Under the pieces are notes generated by a model. That model had not been told where the DNA came from, made no database searches, and saw nothing but the letters and a program-made list of their open reading frames with translations. From Oliverpabstia intestinalis (GTDB lineage: Bacteria > Bacillota > Clostridia > Lachnospirales > Lachnospiraceae): a stretch of DNA of 64,000 bases. This document shows, one piece after another, positions 44,666-54,213 of this stretch; the stretch's first letter is position 1, and the number at the start of each line of letters is the position of its first letter. The DNA lies in NCBI RefSeq assembly GCF_009696065.1, contig NZ_VUMS01000010.1, forward strand, positions 54,860 to 118,859, given 5' to 3'. A program made the position numbers and the translations under genes.

Positions 44666-45673
44666 CTATTCCCCAAAATCAGCTGCACAGATCTTCAGTT
44701 TTTCCCGGATCGGCAGGTGGTATGGACAGCGTGGTTCGCATTTGCCACAGCCGATGCAGGCAGAAGCTTTTACTTTTAAGGTACTGTATCGATCTCTGGC
44801 CCACTGCTCCAGATCATAACGTTGCAGATAACCGGCAAACAAGAAAACACTTGGAATCTGGATTCCTACGCTGCAAGGTGCACAGTAATTACAACGACGA
44901 CAAAAATCCGTTCCCAGCTGGTCACGGACTGCCTGAATCTTTTCCTCTTCTTCCTTCGTCAGCGGTTCCTGATTCTCACAGGCTTTCTGATTCTCTTCCA
45001 GTTCCCGAATCTCTGCCATACCAGGAATAGTTATCGTCACATCCGGGTTGGAACATACATAACGGAGTGCCAGAGTTCCGTCTTCGATGGCACCTCCTGC
45101 CAGTGGTTTCATATCAATAAATCCGATGTTTTTCTCTCCACACCGACGAATCAGTTCAGCCCCCTGCTGTTCCACAATATTATAAGGAAACATAATCGTC
45201 TCCACCCAGTCCAGGGTCAGCGCACGCTCAAAAACTTCCGTGGAATGCGCCGTGATTCCGATATGTCCGATCTTTCCAGCGTTTTTCGCCTCCAGCAGTG
45301 CTTCCAGTGCCCCACCTTCTCCGATCACCTGATCCAGCTGTTCCATGCTCGGATTATGTACCTGATACAGATCAATATAGCCTGTGCGGAAATTCCGAAG
45401 ACTCGTCTCGATATCTGATGCCATCGCTTCTTTTGTTCTCGCCATGGATTTTGTCGCCAGCACGAACTGATCCCGGATTCCTTCCAGACCGTAGCCGATA
45501 TACTGTTCACTGACAGTGTAGCCCCGTGCAGAGTCGATATAATTGATTCCCCGCTTTACCATATCCTGCAACAGCTTTCTTGTTCCCTCTTCATCGATCT
45601 TCTGAATCGGAATCCCGCCAAATCCCATGCGGGAAACCTTTAATCCGGTTTTTCCAAGTGTTTTGTATTCCAT
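44666..45673 (-). CDS. Aldo/keto reductase with C-terminal ferredoxin-like clusters
   Basis: 335 residues. The N-terminal AKR barrel has MEYKTLGKTGLKVSRMGFGG, the catalytic Asp-Tyr pair in YIDSARGYTVSEQYIG (about 46), the Lys in VLATKSMAR (about 72) and the His in YQVHNPS (about 105). The last 85 residues carry two cysteine sets, CRRCNYCAPCSVGI and CIGCGKCEPRCPYH, able to hold one or two [4Fe-4S] clusters, as in the anaerobe-specific AKR group. The physiological substrate is unknown. It precedes the PNPOx-like gene. Confidence 0.9.
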   Translation of the reverse strand: MEYKTLGKTGLKVSRMGFGGIPIQKIDEEGTRKLLQDMVKRGINYIDSARGYTVSEQYIGYGLEGIRDQFVLATKSMARTKEAMASDIETSLRNFRTGYIDLYQVHNPSMEQLDQVIGEGGALEALLEAKNAGKIGHIGITAHSTEVFERALTLDWVETIMFPYNIVEQQGAELIRRCGEKNIGFIDMKPLAGGAIEDGTLALRYVCSNPDVTITIPGMAEIRELEENQKACENQEPLTKEEEEKIQAVRDQLGTDFCRRCNYCAPCSVGIQIPSVFLFAGYLQRYDLEQWARDRYSTLKVKASACIGCGKCEPRCPYHLPIREKLKICAADFGE

Positions 45674-45752
45674 TTATATTTCTCCTTTTTCTGTGACATA
45701 TAATCTGATTTTTCATGAGATACATTATAACATCTTATGGGGCGGAATGAAA

Positions 45753-45800
45753 TCTAAAAAGAGCCAGTATTCTTATATTTTGATAAGAAATACCGGCTCT
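45753..45800 (-). terminator. Terminator of the large ABC transporter gene
   Basis: AGAGCCGGTATT..TTAT pairs with ATAA..ATACTGGCTCT and is followed by TTTTTAG on the minus strand, 41 bases after the stop. Confidence 0.85.
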
Positions 45801-45840
45801 ATTGAACTGACTGATTACACTCAGGTTTTCATCAATCCAC

Positions 45841-48800
45841 TTAGTCATTTCTCAGTGCCGTCACCGGATCACTCTTTGCCGCTTTCTTCGACGGGATCAG
45901 TCCACCGATAAACGTAAGAAATACGCTCAGCACGATCAGGATAAGTGCCGGAATCACCGGCAGGGATGCACTGACAGCAGTGGTATCTGCCAGTTTGTGA
46001 ATCAGGGCATTGCCCGGGATCAGAAGTAACAGTGTCAGACCGATACCTATCAGACCTGCACACAGACCGATGATACAGGTTTCCGCATTGAACACCTGGG
46101 AAATATTTCCTTTAGATGCTCCTATTGCCCGCAGGATACCGATTTCTTTCCGGCGTTCCAGCACACTGATATAAGTAATCACTCCGATCATGATCGAAGA
46201 AACCACCAGTGAGATCGCCACAAACGCAATCAGCACATAACTGATAATATCAACAATATCCGTCACCGAGGACATCAGCGTTCCGACCATATCTGTGTAG
46301 CTGATCACCTGCTCGTCTTTTCCTTCTCTTTCCATCTTACTGTTATAATCATCCAGCAGATGCACGATCTGTTCCTTGCTCTCGAAGTTTTTCGGATAGA
46401 TTGAGATACCACTCGGTTCTGCCTTATCTGCATACCCGAGTTTCTGCAGGTTCGAATCATACGTTGTACTTCCGCTATTTCCCATGGACATCATCAGTTC
46501 GGTCAGTTCTTCTCCATCCATGCTTATATCAAATGCCCCGGTAAATGCATCCGCATCAATAGAAAATGCATTCTGCAGATTCTCTCCCAGCTGACGCATC
46601 GTCTGAGTCATGACTTGTTCCATCCCTCCGGCGATCTGTGTCATTATCTGCCCCATCGCTTTCGAAATCTGCGTTCCCAGTGCCTGTGACAGAGTATTTC
46701 CATAAGAAGAAAATGCACTCTGCATATAGGTTCCGATTGCCGTGGATATCTGTTCTTCCACACCCTTCGTGTCGATCATCTTCATAAGCCCTGCAGAAAG
46801 TTCCTGCTTCGCGCTGTCTGTTCCCAGATAATCCATAAAGTACTCACCCATTTTCGCCGGATCCGGGTAACCGTTTTCCTGTACATAGGCTTCATATCCT
46901 TCCAGCAGCTCCTTCGAAAGTTTTTCCAGCTGTTCTTTTGTGATATTGACATTTCCGTTAATATGAATATTTTTCTCTGCCCAGGCAGTCAGGATCTGCT
47001 GGCATTCTTCTGTCTGGAGATATTCCGTCAGGTATTCATCCAGCTTCGTCATATCCGTATAGCCCTTTTCCTGGGCATACTTCTGAAATCCGGTCATGAT
47101 ATCTTTGATCAGCTGCTGCAGTTCTTCTTTTGATACTTCGACAGAACCGCTCGCTTCGATGATGTCTTTGATATTATTTTTCAGAATTTCCTGTGCTTTT
47201 TCTGTATTCAGATAACCGATAAAGTTCTCTCCCAGACCTGAATAATCTGCTTCCGGGTGTTCTTTTGCATAGTCACGATAACCAGTTAACAAAGTCGTAG
47301 TAAGTTTGCTCACATCTTCACTGGATGCCTGGATCTTGATTCCACTCATCAGATTACCGAGCGACAGATCCGGTGCTTCCGGAAGCGAAATATTAATGGC
47401 ACTCAGATCCAGCATGCCCGAAAGATCCAGTGTATTCGGATCGACGGAAAATGCATCTGAGAGATCCGAGCTTCCTGCCATTGCATTTGCCATGACATTT
47501 TCATCAAATTTAAATGCATTTTGCAATTTGTCCTCATCGATCTTAAAGAGGGATCCCATATCAAAATCATTATCCGATTCTTTACCAAATTCTTCATTGG
47601 TAAAGACATCAATATCTTCATTTTTCATCTGATCTTTTACGATTTTACTGTTTTTCGCTTCCTCGATCACATGATCAGTCAGCTCTGCCGGATAATAGAT
47701 ACCGGTTCGAAGCAGGGCTCCGTTGACATCCTCCGATGGTTGCACGATACCGACCACTTTCAGGTCTTCCCCGTTTTTCACCAGTTTTTTCATATATTTA
47801 TTATTATCCGATTTGTCTTTCCAGACCTTGTATTCACTGTCATAGCTGTAATAATCCGAAGCATTGACCAGTTTAAAGGTGGTTCCCAGAATATCCTCAT
47901 AACGGTATGTGCCGATATTATCCGGAGTATCCACATCTTCATCCTTCATAAACTGTTCAATCATATCGTCAAGTTCCATAGCATCTCTGAGTCCCAGTGT
48001 GTACAAGAGAAAATCGCTGATACTTCCGTCCGCAGTCATAACTACCACACATTCGTCATAACTTTCCGGCCAGCGACCTGCTTTTACATCATACTGGTTT
48101 TTATACAGATTATCCTCTCTCGGCATCTCATAAAACACATCTGTGCTCATCATCGAGGACATCATACTATTTGCACTCGACGAAGAACCAAGCCCCAGAG
48201 AAGCAAAGGATTTGTCCGGATTAACCTGACGAATCTTATCTCTATCTTTGTCCAGTCGAAAGATCTGCGGTGTTGCGCTGTAACTGTATTCCACGGATTT
48301 TGCGTATTTGCTGACTTTCTTTTCATGATCATCCAGATATTTTTTCAGCGATTTCAGGTCATTGGAGTCCATCGTGGAGAACATATTTGTGATCATCTGC
48401 ACGACATTGACCTGATCGTCGTCTTCTTTCTCCGCGTCTTTATCATCTGTCCCCATGTTCATCGTCATCATGGAAGTCAGGTCAAACCCGGTACTCTGGA
48501 TCTCCAGTGGATATTCCGATAACGTTTCTTCTTCCACCGACTGGATATAAGCATTGACACCATTTGACAGTGCCAGGATCAGCGCGATACCGATGATACC
48601 GATCGATCCGGCAAAGGAAGTCAGAAGGGTTCTGGCCTTTTTGGTCTTTAAGTTATTAAAACTCAGTGCCAGAGCTGTCGGAAATGACATCGAAGATTTT
48701 CCCATATTTTTATGTTCCGGCGGGGACAGTGCTTCCTCATCCACCTCATAGGGATTTGTATCCGAACGGATCTTTCCATCCCGCAGATTGACGATTCTTG

Positions 48801-49422
48801 TGGCATAAAGTTCCGCCAGTTCCGGGTTATGGGTAACCATCACAACCAGGCGGTCTTTCGCCACCTCCCGCAGCAGATCCATAACCTGTACACTGGTATT
48901 ACTGTCCAGTGCTCCGGTCGGCTCATCCGCAAGCAGAATCTCCGGATCATTGACCAATGCTCTGGCGATTGCCACTCGCTGCATCTGTCCGCCCGACAGC
49001 TGGCCCGGTCGTTTTTCAATCTGTTCTCCCAGACCTACTTTTTCCAGGGCTTCTTTCGCTCTTCTTCTTCGCTCCGCTTTTCCCACGCCGGAGATGGTCA
49101 GCGCCAGCTCAACATTGGCGAGCAGTGTCTGATGCGGAATCAGATTATAACTCTGGAAGACAAATCCGATCGTATGATTTCGGTAGGAATCCCAGTCCCG
49201 GTCTTTGTATTTTTTCGTGGAAATCCCGTTGATGATCAGATCCCCGCTGCCGTAACGATCCAGCCCGCCGATAATATTTAACAGTGTGGTCTTTCCTGAA
49301 CCACTGGGCCCGAGAATCGCAACAAATTCATTATCCCTCAGATTCAGACTGACATCATCCAGGGCTTTCTGAACCAGTTTTCCTGTTTTATATTCTTTTC
49401 GAATGTGTTGGATTTGAAGCAT
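45841..49422 (-). CDS. ABC transporter, ATPase-FtsX permease fusion with very large extracellular domain (MacB-like)
   Basis: 1,193 residues from the Met at 49422 ([11 protein letters not shown]), preceded by AGGAAAGAAG; a reading 26 codons longer is possible. Residues 1-225 are the nucleotide-binding domain: Walker [13 protein letters not shown] (about 40), signature [15 protein letters not shown] (about 143), Walker [14 protein letters not shown] first membrane helix ([17 protein letters not shown], about 290) is followed by some 650 extracytoplasmic residues, then three helices of the FtsX domain at the C-terminus. The extracellular part has three tandem repeats of about 63 residues (coding about 46770-47325). 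The LolCDE/MacB type moves substrates or signals mechanically, not by classic transport. Substrate unknown. Confidence 0.9.
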   Translation of the reverse strand: MLQIQHIRKEYKTGKLVQKALDDVSLNLRDNEFVAILGPSGSGKTTLLNIIGGLDRYGSGDLIINGISTKKYKDRDWDSYRNHTIGFVFQSYNLIPHQTLLANVELALTISGVGKAERRRRAKEALEKVGLGEQIEKRPGQLSGGQMQRVAIARALVNDPEILLADEPTGALDSNTSVQVMDLLREVAKDRLVVMVTHNPELAELYATRIVNLRDGKIRSDTNPYEVDEEALSPPEHKNMGKSSMSFPTALALSFNNLKTKKARTLLTSFAGSIGIIGIALILALSNGVNAYIQSVEEETLSEYPLEIQSTGFDLTSMMTMNMGTDDKDAEKEDDDQVNVVQMITNMFSTMDSNDLKSLKKYLDDHEKKVSKYAKSVEYSYSATPQIFRLDKDRDKIRQVNPDKSFASLGLGSSSSANSMMSSMMSTDVFYEMPREDNLYKNQYDVKAGRWPESYDECVVVMTADGSISDFLLYTLGLRDAMELDDMIEQFMKDEDVDTPDNIGTYRYEDILGTTFKLVNASDYYSYDSEYKVWKDKSDNNKYMKKLVKNGEDLKVVGIVQPSEDVNGALLRTGIYYPAELTDHVIEEAKNSKIVKDQMKNEDIDVFTNEEFGKESDNDFDMGSLFKIDEDKLQNAFKFDENVMANAMAGSSDLSDAFSVDPNTLDLSGMLDLSAINISLPEAPDLSLGNLMSGIKIQASSEDVSKLTTTLLTGYRDYAKEHPEADYSGLGENFIGYLNTEKAQEILKNNIKDIIEASGSVEVSKEELQQLIKDIMTGFQKYAQEKGYTDMTKLDEYLTEYLQTEECQQILTAWAEKNIHINGNVNITKEQLEKLSKELLEGYEAYVQENGYPDPAKMGEYFMDYLGTDSAKQELSAGLMKMIDTKGVEEQISTAIGTYMQSAFSSYGNTLSQALGTQISKAMGQIMTQIAGGMEQVMTQTMRQLGENLQNAFSIDADAFTGAFDISMDGEELTELMMSMGNSGSTTYDSNLQKLGYADKAEPSGISIYPKNFESKEQIVHLLDDYNSKMEREGKDEQVISYTDMVGTLMSSVTDIVDIISYVLIAFVAISLVVSSIMIGVITYISVLERRKEIGILRAIGASKGNISQVFNAETCIIGLCAGLIGIGLTLLLLIPGNALIHKLADTTAVSASLPVIPALILIVLSVFLTFIGGLIPSKKAAKSDPVTALRND

Positions 49423-49876
49423 GTTCTTCTTTCCTTTCTTTTGCTTCGCTGTTTTCATGATAAACCACCATAAAACATACGGCGCCAACACCAAGATCAT
49501 CCGGTGTCAACGCCGATTTTCGCAGATGATTATATACTAACATAAATTTTGCGGGGTGAAAATAAAAAGAATCTAAACTTCTGTAAAACATATCTAAAGA
49601 ACCGGGCAAATGCAAGTGCTGACATCTGTCCTGTTCTGTTTTCTACATATTTTTTAAGGATGATAAAGCATGAAAAGACTATTGTTAGCTGTTACTGTTT
49701 AATTCGAACTCATGGTAAATTCTACAGTTTCCTGTGCACTGTCCAGTGCCTCATCTACACCCATACCACTCTGTGCTGTGAGAAATCAATACTACTGTCT
49801 GTAATATCGTTAAAACCTCATTTCATTCTTGTCCGTAGCTGCCCCATGTTCTTACTCTTACAATACCAGTACATTA
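49423..49876. other. 454-bp non-coding gap with possible gene relics
   Basis: AT-rich. On the plus strand, AAGGATGATAAAGC precedes an ATG at 49672 with a ten-codon reading (MKRLLLAVTV) that looks like the start of a signal peptide and then stops. On the minus strand 49699-49764 reads MGVDEALDSAQETVEFTMSSN then stop, with two stops shortly before. Both look like debris of lost genes. No repeat copy or clear promoter seen. Confidence 0.4.
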
Positions 49877-50554
49877 TCAGATAATGTCTACGCTGTTAAC
49901 ACCCGGAATCTCTTCCAATTGTTCCACATATGTACTTTTGTATGCAGTAGGTAACCGCAAAGTCAACAGCAGAGCGCATGGTGTTTTCTTCGTTTTCCCC
50001 TTTATTACATCCATAGTATCTACCTGTATCTGATTCTCCTGAAGTTTTTCCAAAAATTCAGAAATGCTTCCATTGGTTTCCAGTTCCACATAGACGGATA
50101 AATATTTACTGCGTCGAAAAAAATATTTTTCCAGACGTGGAAGCACGTGAAGGGAAATCAGTACACACACCGTAATGATAACCCCACCATCCAGAAACCC
50201 GATCCCCACTGCAAGACCAACGCATGCACATGCCCATAAACTTGCCGCAGTTGTCAGTCCCCTCACCTGATGCCCGGACACAATGATGGTTCCTACTCCA
50301 AGAAATCCTACCCCGCTGATCACCTGCGATGCCATACGCGAAAGATCCGATTTCCCCGGAAAATATACCTCCATATACTGCGCCGTCAACATAACCAGCG
50401 TTGCTCCCAGACATACGATCGTATTCGTCTTTGTTCCTGCTCCACGTTTTTTCAATCCTCTGTCGAGACCGATCACACATCCAAGTATCATGGAAACTAC
50501 GATTCTAATCAAAACATTGGGAATTGTCCATTCCGCACATGAAAAACCAAACAT
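49877..50554 (-). CDS. MgtC/SapB family membrane protein
   Basis: 225 residues. The N-terminal half has about four to five helices with the MgtC hallmark sequences GCVIGLDRGLKKRGAGTKTN (near 25), SGVGFLGVGTIIVSG (near 80) and VRGLTTAASLWACACVGLA (near 97). The C-terminal 75 residues form a soluble ACT-like domain (YVELETNGSISEFLEKL ... LRLPTAYKSTYVEQLEEI). MgtC proteins are linked to growth in low magnesium and to F-ATPase regulation in pathogens; the role in gut commensals is unknown. Stands alone between AT-rich spacers. Confidence 0.9.
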   Translation of the reverse strand: MFGFSCAEWTIPNVLIRIVVSMILGCVIGLDRGLKKRGAGTKTNTIVCLGATLVMLTAQYMEVYFPGKSDLSRMASQVISGVGFLGVGTIIVSGHQVRGLTTAASLWACACVGLAVGIGFLDGGVIITVCVLISLHVLPRLEKYFFRRSKYLSVYVELETNGSISEFLEKLQENQIQVDTMDVIKGKTKKTPCALLLTLRLPTAYKSTYVEQLEEIPGVNSVDII

Positions 50555-50759
50555 GCGATTCCTCCTTATAATTTTTTGTTCTCGTATTTCTTTTATTATA
50601 CTATATCATATTTTTATATGCTTTTTTCAAACATTTCAATATACTTTATTTTTTATTTATTATACTTAATTTTAATACATATTATTTTCAACTTTACTGT
50701 AATAAAATAATCGTATCTTTCTTCTGCCAGTAAGCTGATTCTTACAAAATGTCATTTTT

Positions 50760-50805
50760 TATAGAAAGACAGACCAGGTCGGATATCCGGCTCTAGTCTG
50801 TCTTT
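50760..50805 (-). terminator. Terminator of the HAD-GntR pair
   Basis: Perfect ten-pair stem AAAGACAGAC / GTCTGTCTTT with a GATATC-centred inner palindrome in the loop, ending 10 bases after the GntR stop. Confidence 0.8.
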
Positions 50806-50813
50806 TCACACTT

Positions 50814-51953
50814 TTATTCTTTTTCAGAAATGATCTTCTCCATAAAGATCCCCGGAATCAGATAGTCTTTTTCCTCTCCGGTATTTCCATTCAGTTTATC
50901 CAACATACGCTCCATCGCACACTGCGCAATCTTCTGCTCGTCCTGGCGGATATGTGTCAGTTTGTACTGCCCGGATCCGATGTGGTTTTCATCCATGCAG
51001 CACACTTCTATTCTGCCCTTTAACGCTTTTGCTTCCAGAACAGCCTCTATCTCCATGGCAACACTATACTCACCACATACGATACCTTCGAGTTCCTTGC
51101 TGTATCTCTCAATATACTCTGCAATCTGTTTTCGATAGATCTCTCCGCGGGCTTCCACCGGATTATCATAGGTAATATACGGGAGACTACACTTTCCGAC
51201 CGGAGTCATACCATATTCGGAGATGCCCTGATAAAATCCTTCATTGCGTTCTCCAAGTGAAGATGTTCCGGTTTCTTCCACTGTGATAAATCCTATTTTT
51301 TTCTTCCCGGTTTCCGCAAAATACCGAACCAGCCGCGACATGCTCTGCACATTGTCCGTCCGTACTGAATCCAGTGAAATTCCATCTAATTTTTTATCAA
51401 TAAGTACAGTGGGATATCCGTCAATCACCAGTCGAAGAATCTCGGTATTATAATACGAGCCATGGCATGGCATTACAAACATTCCCTTCGCACCGATACC
51501 GCGCAGATAGCGGATTGCCTGTGTCTCCAGTTCCTGGTTTCCGTAGGAAAAACATGGGTACAGATGGTATCCCGCCTTTCTGACCAGCTGCTCCAGTTCA
51601 TACATGATCTGCAGACCATAGCTGGAACTGATATGTTCAAAAATCACTCCGAGAACAGGTTCCCCTGTCTGAGTAATCTCTGATTTTTCCGGTAATACCG
51701 CTTTTTCTTCCACCTCAATCCTGCCAACTTCCGGGTATTCCATGACAAAACTGCCTTTTCCTCTGATCCTGCGAATCCTGTGTTCTTCTGCCAGAAGATT
51801 CAGTGCTTTTTTTACTGTGATCGCGCTCACTCCGTAATGTGCAATCATATCCTCCTCCACCGCAAGTTTATCACCCGGTTTCAGATCACCACACTCTATC
51901 TTCTGTTTCAGATCATTATATACATTTTCGTATAGAAACTGCTTCTTCGCCAT
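50814..51953 (-). CDS. GntR-family transcriptional regulator with LacI-type sensor domain (AraR-like)
   Basis: 379 residues. Residues 1-70 are a GntR winged helix (LYENVYNDLKQKIECGDLKPGDKLAVEEDMIAHYGVS, seen in parts: LKPGDKL, then ITVKKALNLLAEE and IRGKGSFV). From about 95 to 375 is a periplasmic-binding-protein-like domain (VLGVIFEHISSSYG, GMFVMPCHGSYYNTE, KKIGFITVEET, IVCGEYSVAMEI), usual for sugar-responsive regulators such as AraR. The effector and targets are unknown. Its start lies 38 bases inside the HAD gene end, so the two are translationally linked and the HAD enzyme may act on the relevant sugar phosphate. Confidence 0.9.
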   Translation of the reverse strand: MAKKQFLYENVYNDLKQKIECGDLKPGDKLAVEEDMIAHYGVSAITVKKALNLLAEEHRIRRIRGKGSFVMEYPEVGRIEVEEKAVLPEKSEITQTGEPVLGVIFEHISSSYGLQIMYELEQLVRKAGYHLYPCFSYGNQELETQAIRYLRGIGAKGMFVMPCHGSYYNTEILRLVIDGYPTVLIDKKLDGISLDSVRTDNVQSMSRLVRYFAETGKKKIGFITVEETGTSSLGERNEGFYQGISEYGMTPVGKCSLPYITYDNPVEARGEIYRKQIAEYIERYSKELEGIVCGEYSVAMEIEAVLEAKALKGRIEVCCMDENHIGSGQYKLTHIRQDEQKIAQCAMERMLDKLNGNTGEEKDYLIPGIFMEKIISEKE

Positions 51954-52497
51954 GAGTACCCTCCGTTTTTTCTAATTCCGCTTCCAGTTTTTCCACCAGA
52001 TCCAGCAGTTCCAGTGGTTTGTGGATAATATAATCCGGCACTTCTTCCTCATTTTTCGGCTCCATCGGATACCGCGGACTCCACTTGATAAATACCGAAG
52101 TAATTCCAAAACGGTTGGCACCCACAATATCTCTCTCCAGATTATTCCCTACCATAATAATACGCTTTTTATCTTCGTCCGTCAGATGCAGCAGTTTCAT
52201 CGCCGTCTCAAACATCGCCTGTGACGGTTTTTTTTCTCCTACTTCCTCTGAGATCGTTCTCGCATCGAAAATATTTTTCAATCCATGCTGACCGTAAGAA
52301 TTATCAAAAGACTGTGTATATCCATCCGCTACCAGTTCAATCGTATACCCTCTTTCTTTCAGAGTAAGAAGCATCTCTTTTGCACCGTCGATCAATTCGC
52401 AGCTTTGCACGATCGGTGAACCTTCGTTTCTGTACTCGGTTCCTTCATTTACCAAAGTGTCTCCGCTGTCTATAAATACGATTAATTTTTTGCTCAT
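51916..52497 (-). CDS. HAD-superfamily hydrolase with atypical motif I
   Basis: 193 residues. Motif I is VFIDSGDTLVNEG at residue 6: the nucleophile Asp is present but the usual second Asp two positions on (DxD) is Gly. Motif II is absent or weak (ELVADGYTQSFDN has D/T), motif III Lys in GEKKPSQAMFE near 88 and motif IV in IIMVGNNLERDIVGANRFG near 115 with a single clear Asp. Variants with DxGxT exist in the HAD family, and their activity is often unclear. A phosphatase role on a sugar phosphate is plausible given the overlapping sugar-type regulator gene, but the altered motif leaves activity in doubt. Confidence 0.82.
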   Translation of the reverse strand: MSKKLIVFIDSGDTLVNEGTEYRNEGSPIVQSCELIDGAKEMLLTLKERGYTIELVADGYTQSFDNSYGQHGLKNIFDARTISEEVGEKKPSQAMFETAMKLLHLTDEDKKRIIMVGNNLERDIVGANRFGITSVFIKWSPRYPMEPKNEEEVPDYIIHKPLELLDLVEKLEAELEKTEGTHGEEAVSIRKCI

Positions 52498-52632
52498 GAT
52501 TTTCTCTCCATCTATGTTTTGCTGTCATTTTCTGTTTTCGTATTCTTATTTTAATATAATAAGTATATTTTGCAATGTTTTAAAATATATTTTATATTAT
52601 TTTTTCATATATTTTACTTATCAGTAGTTATG

Positions 52633-52830
52633 GTGACATGCTCCCACCACTTAAATCATAGATTTTGAAGTGGGGGCTTCTTGCTCAATGGCTCTACTGA
52701 GCCAAGTATCTACAAGCTATCCTCGCGTGCCCCGCGATTTTTTTGCCCGGACACGGGCGTATTTTCTTTCTTATTGTCCGGATACGGACAGTTTATGCCG
52801 ACAGCATCCTTCTTGCCTCTTCACGGATGT
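52633..52830 (-). ncRNA. Omega RNA (reRNA) guide of TnpB
   Basis: Minus strand from within the tnpB 3' end. Five successive perfect hairpins with small loops: TGTCCG-GTAT-type at 52775-52790 (TGTCCG/CGGACA), GCCCG/CGGGC 52745-52758, TCGCG/CGCGA 52723-52737, GGCTC/GAGCC 52690-52703, CCACTT/AAGTGG 52647-52673. This is the layout of TnpB guide RNAs; the guide itself would be the roughly 20 bases beyond the end (52632-52613). Confidence 0.7.
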
Positions 52831-53896
52831 TGATTGCTGCATTTCGATCTCGGTCCATTTCATTCCCACACGTACAGCGGTATACTCTTTCAGATAATTT
52901 CAGTTCTTTTTTTATCTTTCCGCATTTACTGCATTTTTTGCTTGAAGGGAAAAAACGGTCTACCTTTACTAATTCTTTTCCTTTCCAGGCAAGCTTATAA
53001 TCCAGCATATCCCGGAACATCCCGTATCCATTATCCTGTACACTTTTCCCAAAATGCAGGCACTGGCCCATCGCTTTCATATCAATATCTTCCACCGCAA
53101 CTATATCATACCGGTCTGTGATCCTGCGGCTCAGTTTATGCAGATGATCTCTTCTCTGATTGCGTATTTTTTCATGACACTTGGCGACTTTCTTTTTCTG
53201 CCGCACATAATTGTGGCTTCCTTTTACATATCTCGACAGTTTTCGCTGCTCCCTTGCCAGTCTTTTTTCATTTTTTCTGAAAAATCCTGCTTCTTCTGTT
53301 TCGATCTCCTCCGAAAACACTGCCATCCCCTGCATCGCATAATCAATCCCCAGTATTTTGGCATTACTGTAATCCTTATCTGCTGCTTGGTTTTCGCAGC
53401 TGTATCCTTCATACAGCAGACTTGCAAAATACTTTCCGGATGGCTCCATACGGACTGTCACTGATTTCAGGCGGCAGTTTTCTGCAGGCTCCCTGTGTTT
53501 TTTCATGGAGATCCATTTTACTTTTGGTAGCCGGATCCGGCTACCTTCTACCAGAATATTTCCGTTGACCACATTGGTTGTGTAGCTGTTTTTGGAATGA
53601 TGTTTTGACTTGAAACGTGGAAATCCAACCTTCGGGTCACGGAAAAAGTTTTTATATGCTTTCTCCAGATGAAGCTGGACATTTGCCAGAGCCAGCGAAT
53701 CTATTTCTTTCAGAAACGGATACTCTTTTTTATACATGGCTGGAGTATTTTTTAACATCTTCTTTGTTTTTTTATACTCCTGGATCTTATCATTAAGCAT
53801 CTGGTTGTACAGAAAACGACAGCAGCCAAATGTTTTTCCAAGGAGTATCTTCTGTTCTTCTGTTGGATAGATCCGAAAACGGTATGCTATGTTCAA
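52793..53896 (-). CDS. tnpB: TnpB RNA-guided endonuclease (IS605 OrfB family)
   Basis: 367 residues from the TTG at 53896 (read MNIAYRFRIYPTEEQ), preceded by GGGAGA; an in-frame extension of 68 codons upstream to an ATG exists but is not TnpB-like. N-terminal helix-turn-helix region IYPTEEQKILLGKTFGCCRFLYN, WED-like KVGFPRFKSKHHSKNSY. RuvC residues: Asp in LGIDYAMQGMAVF (about 185), Glu in VAVEDIDMKAMG (about 269), and DRDRNAAINI (about 348). Zinc ribbon CSKCG ... RCTCG. All catalytic residues are intact, so it may be active. TnpB cuts DNA matched by its omega RNA guide and helps element persistence. Confidence 0.93.
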   Translation of the reverse strand: MNIAYRFRIYPTEEQKILLGKTFGCCRFLYNQMLNDKIQEYKKTKKMLKNTPAMYKKEYPFLKEIDSLALANVQLHLEKAYKNFFRDPKVGFPRFKSKHHSKNSYTTNVVNGNILVEGSRIRLPKVKWISMKKHREPAENCRLKSVTVRMEPSGKYFASLLYEGYSCENQAADKDYSNAKILGIDYAMQGMAVFSEEIETEEAGFFRKNEKRLAREQRKLSRYVKGSHNYVRQKKKVAKCHEKIRNQRRDHLHKLSRRITDRYDIVAVEDIDMKAMGQCLHFGKSVQDNGYGMFRDMLDYKLAWKGKELVKVDRFFPSSKKCSKCGKIKKELKLSERVYRCTCGNEMDRDRNAAINIREEARRMLSA

Positions 53897-54154
53897 TGCT
53901 TTTTCTCTCCCTGGATTTCGATGTATTGACGGATTACTAAGTGATAATACATCAAATACACTGAATGTGCATTGTGATTCATATTTTCCATAAAACCAGT
54001 CCTTTTTTTGAATAATTATCTTATCAACTGATTCTATAATACCATGGATTTTATTATAGAACAAGTGTTCTTTTTCATTTTTTTGCAATTCATCTCCCAC
54101 CTGTAGAGGAAGGAGAATTCTTGCTATATATTATTAAGAAAATATAATAAAGTA

Positions 54155-54200
54155 CAAAAAAGTGGTATAGCATCTGTTTGTCAGTCACCATACCACTTTT
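54155..54200 (-). terminator. Terminator of the CLC gene
   Basis: AAAAGTGGTAT pairs with ATACCACTTTT around an 18-20 base loop, followed by a T-tract on the minus strand. Confidence 0.85.
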
Positions 54201-54213
54201 AGTTGTTATATTC

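Larger units (their letters stand above)
52633..54125 (-). mobile_element. IS200/IS605-type element carrying only tnpB (IS1341-like), no tnpA
   Basis: Right end: a run of hairpins ending in GTCAC near 52633. Left end: around 54085-54125, an imperfect palindrome where GAATTCTCC opposes GGGAGATGAATTGC. Between them lies one tnpB. No Y1 transposase gene is in the window, so movement would need TnpA in trans. Exact ends are estimates. It sits between the HAD gene and the CLC gene. Confidence 0.75.

Noticed and set aside
47521..48522. A 333-codon plus-strand open frame in the large ABC gene
   Set aside because: Ile/Phe/His-rich shadow of the minus-strand gene; no start signal.
49549..49884. A 111-codon plus-strand open frame in the gap before mgtC
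   Set aside because: No ribosome site, low-complexity and Cys/Phe-rich composition, runs into the antisense of mgtC.
53897..54100. N-terminal 68-codon extension of TnpB
   Set aside because: Not TnpB-like, AT-rich and lies in the element's left end; the TTG at 53896 gives a family-length protein.
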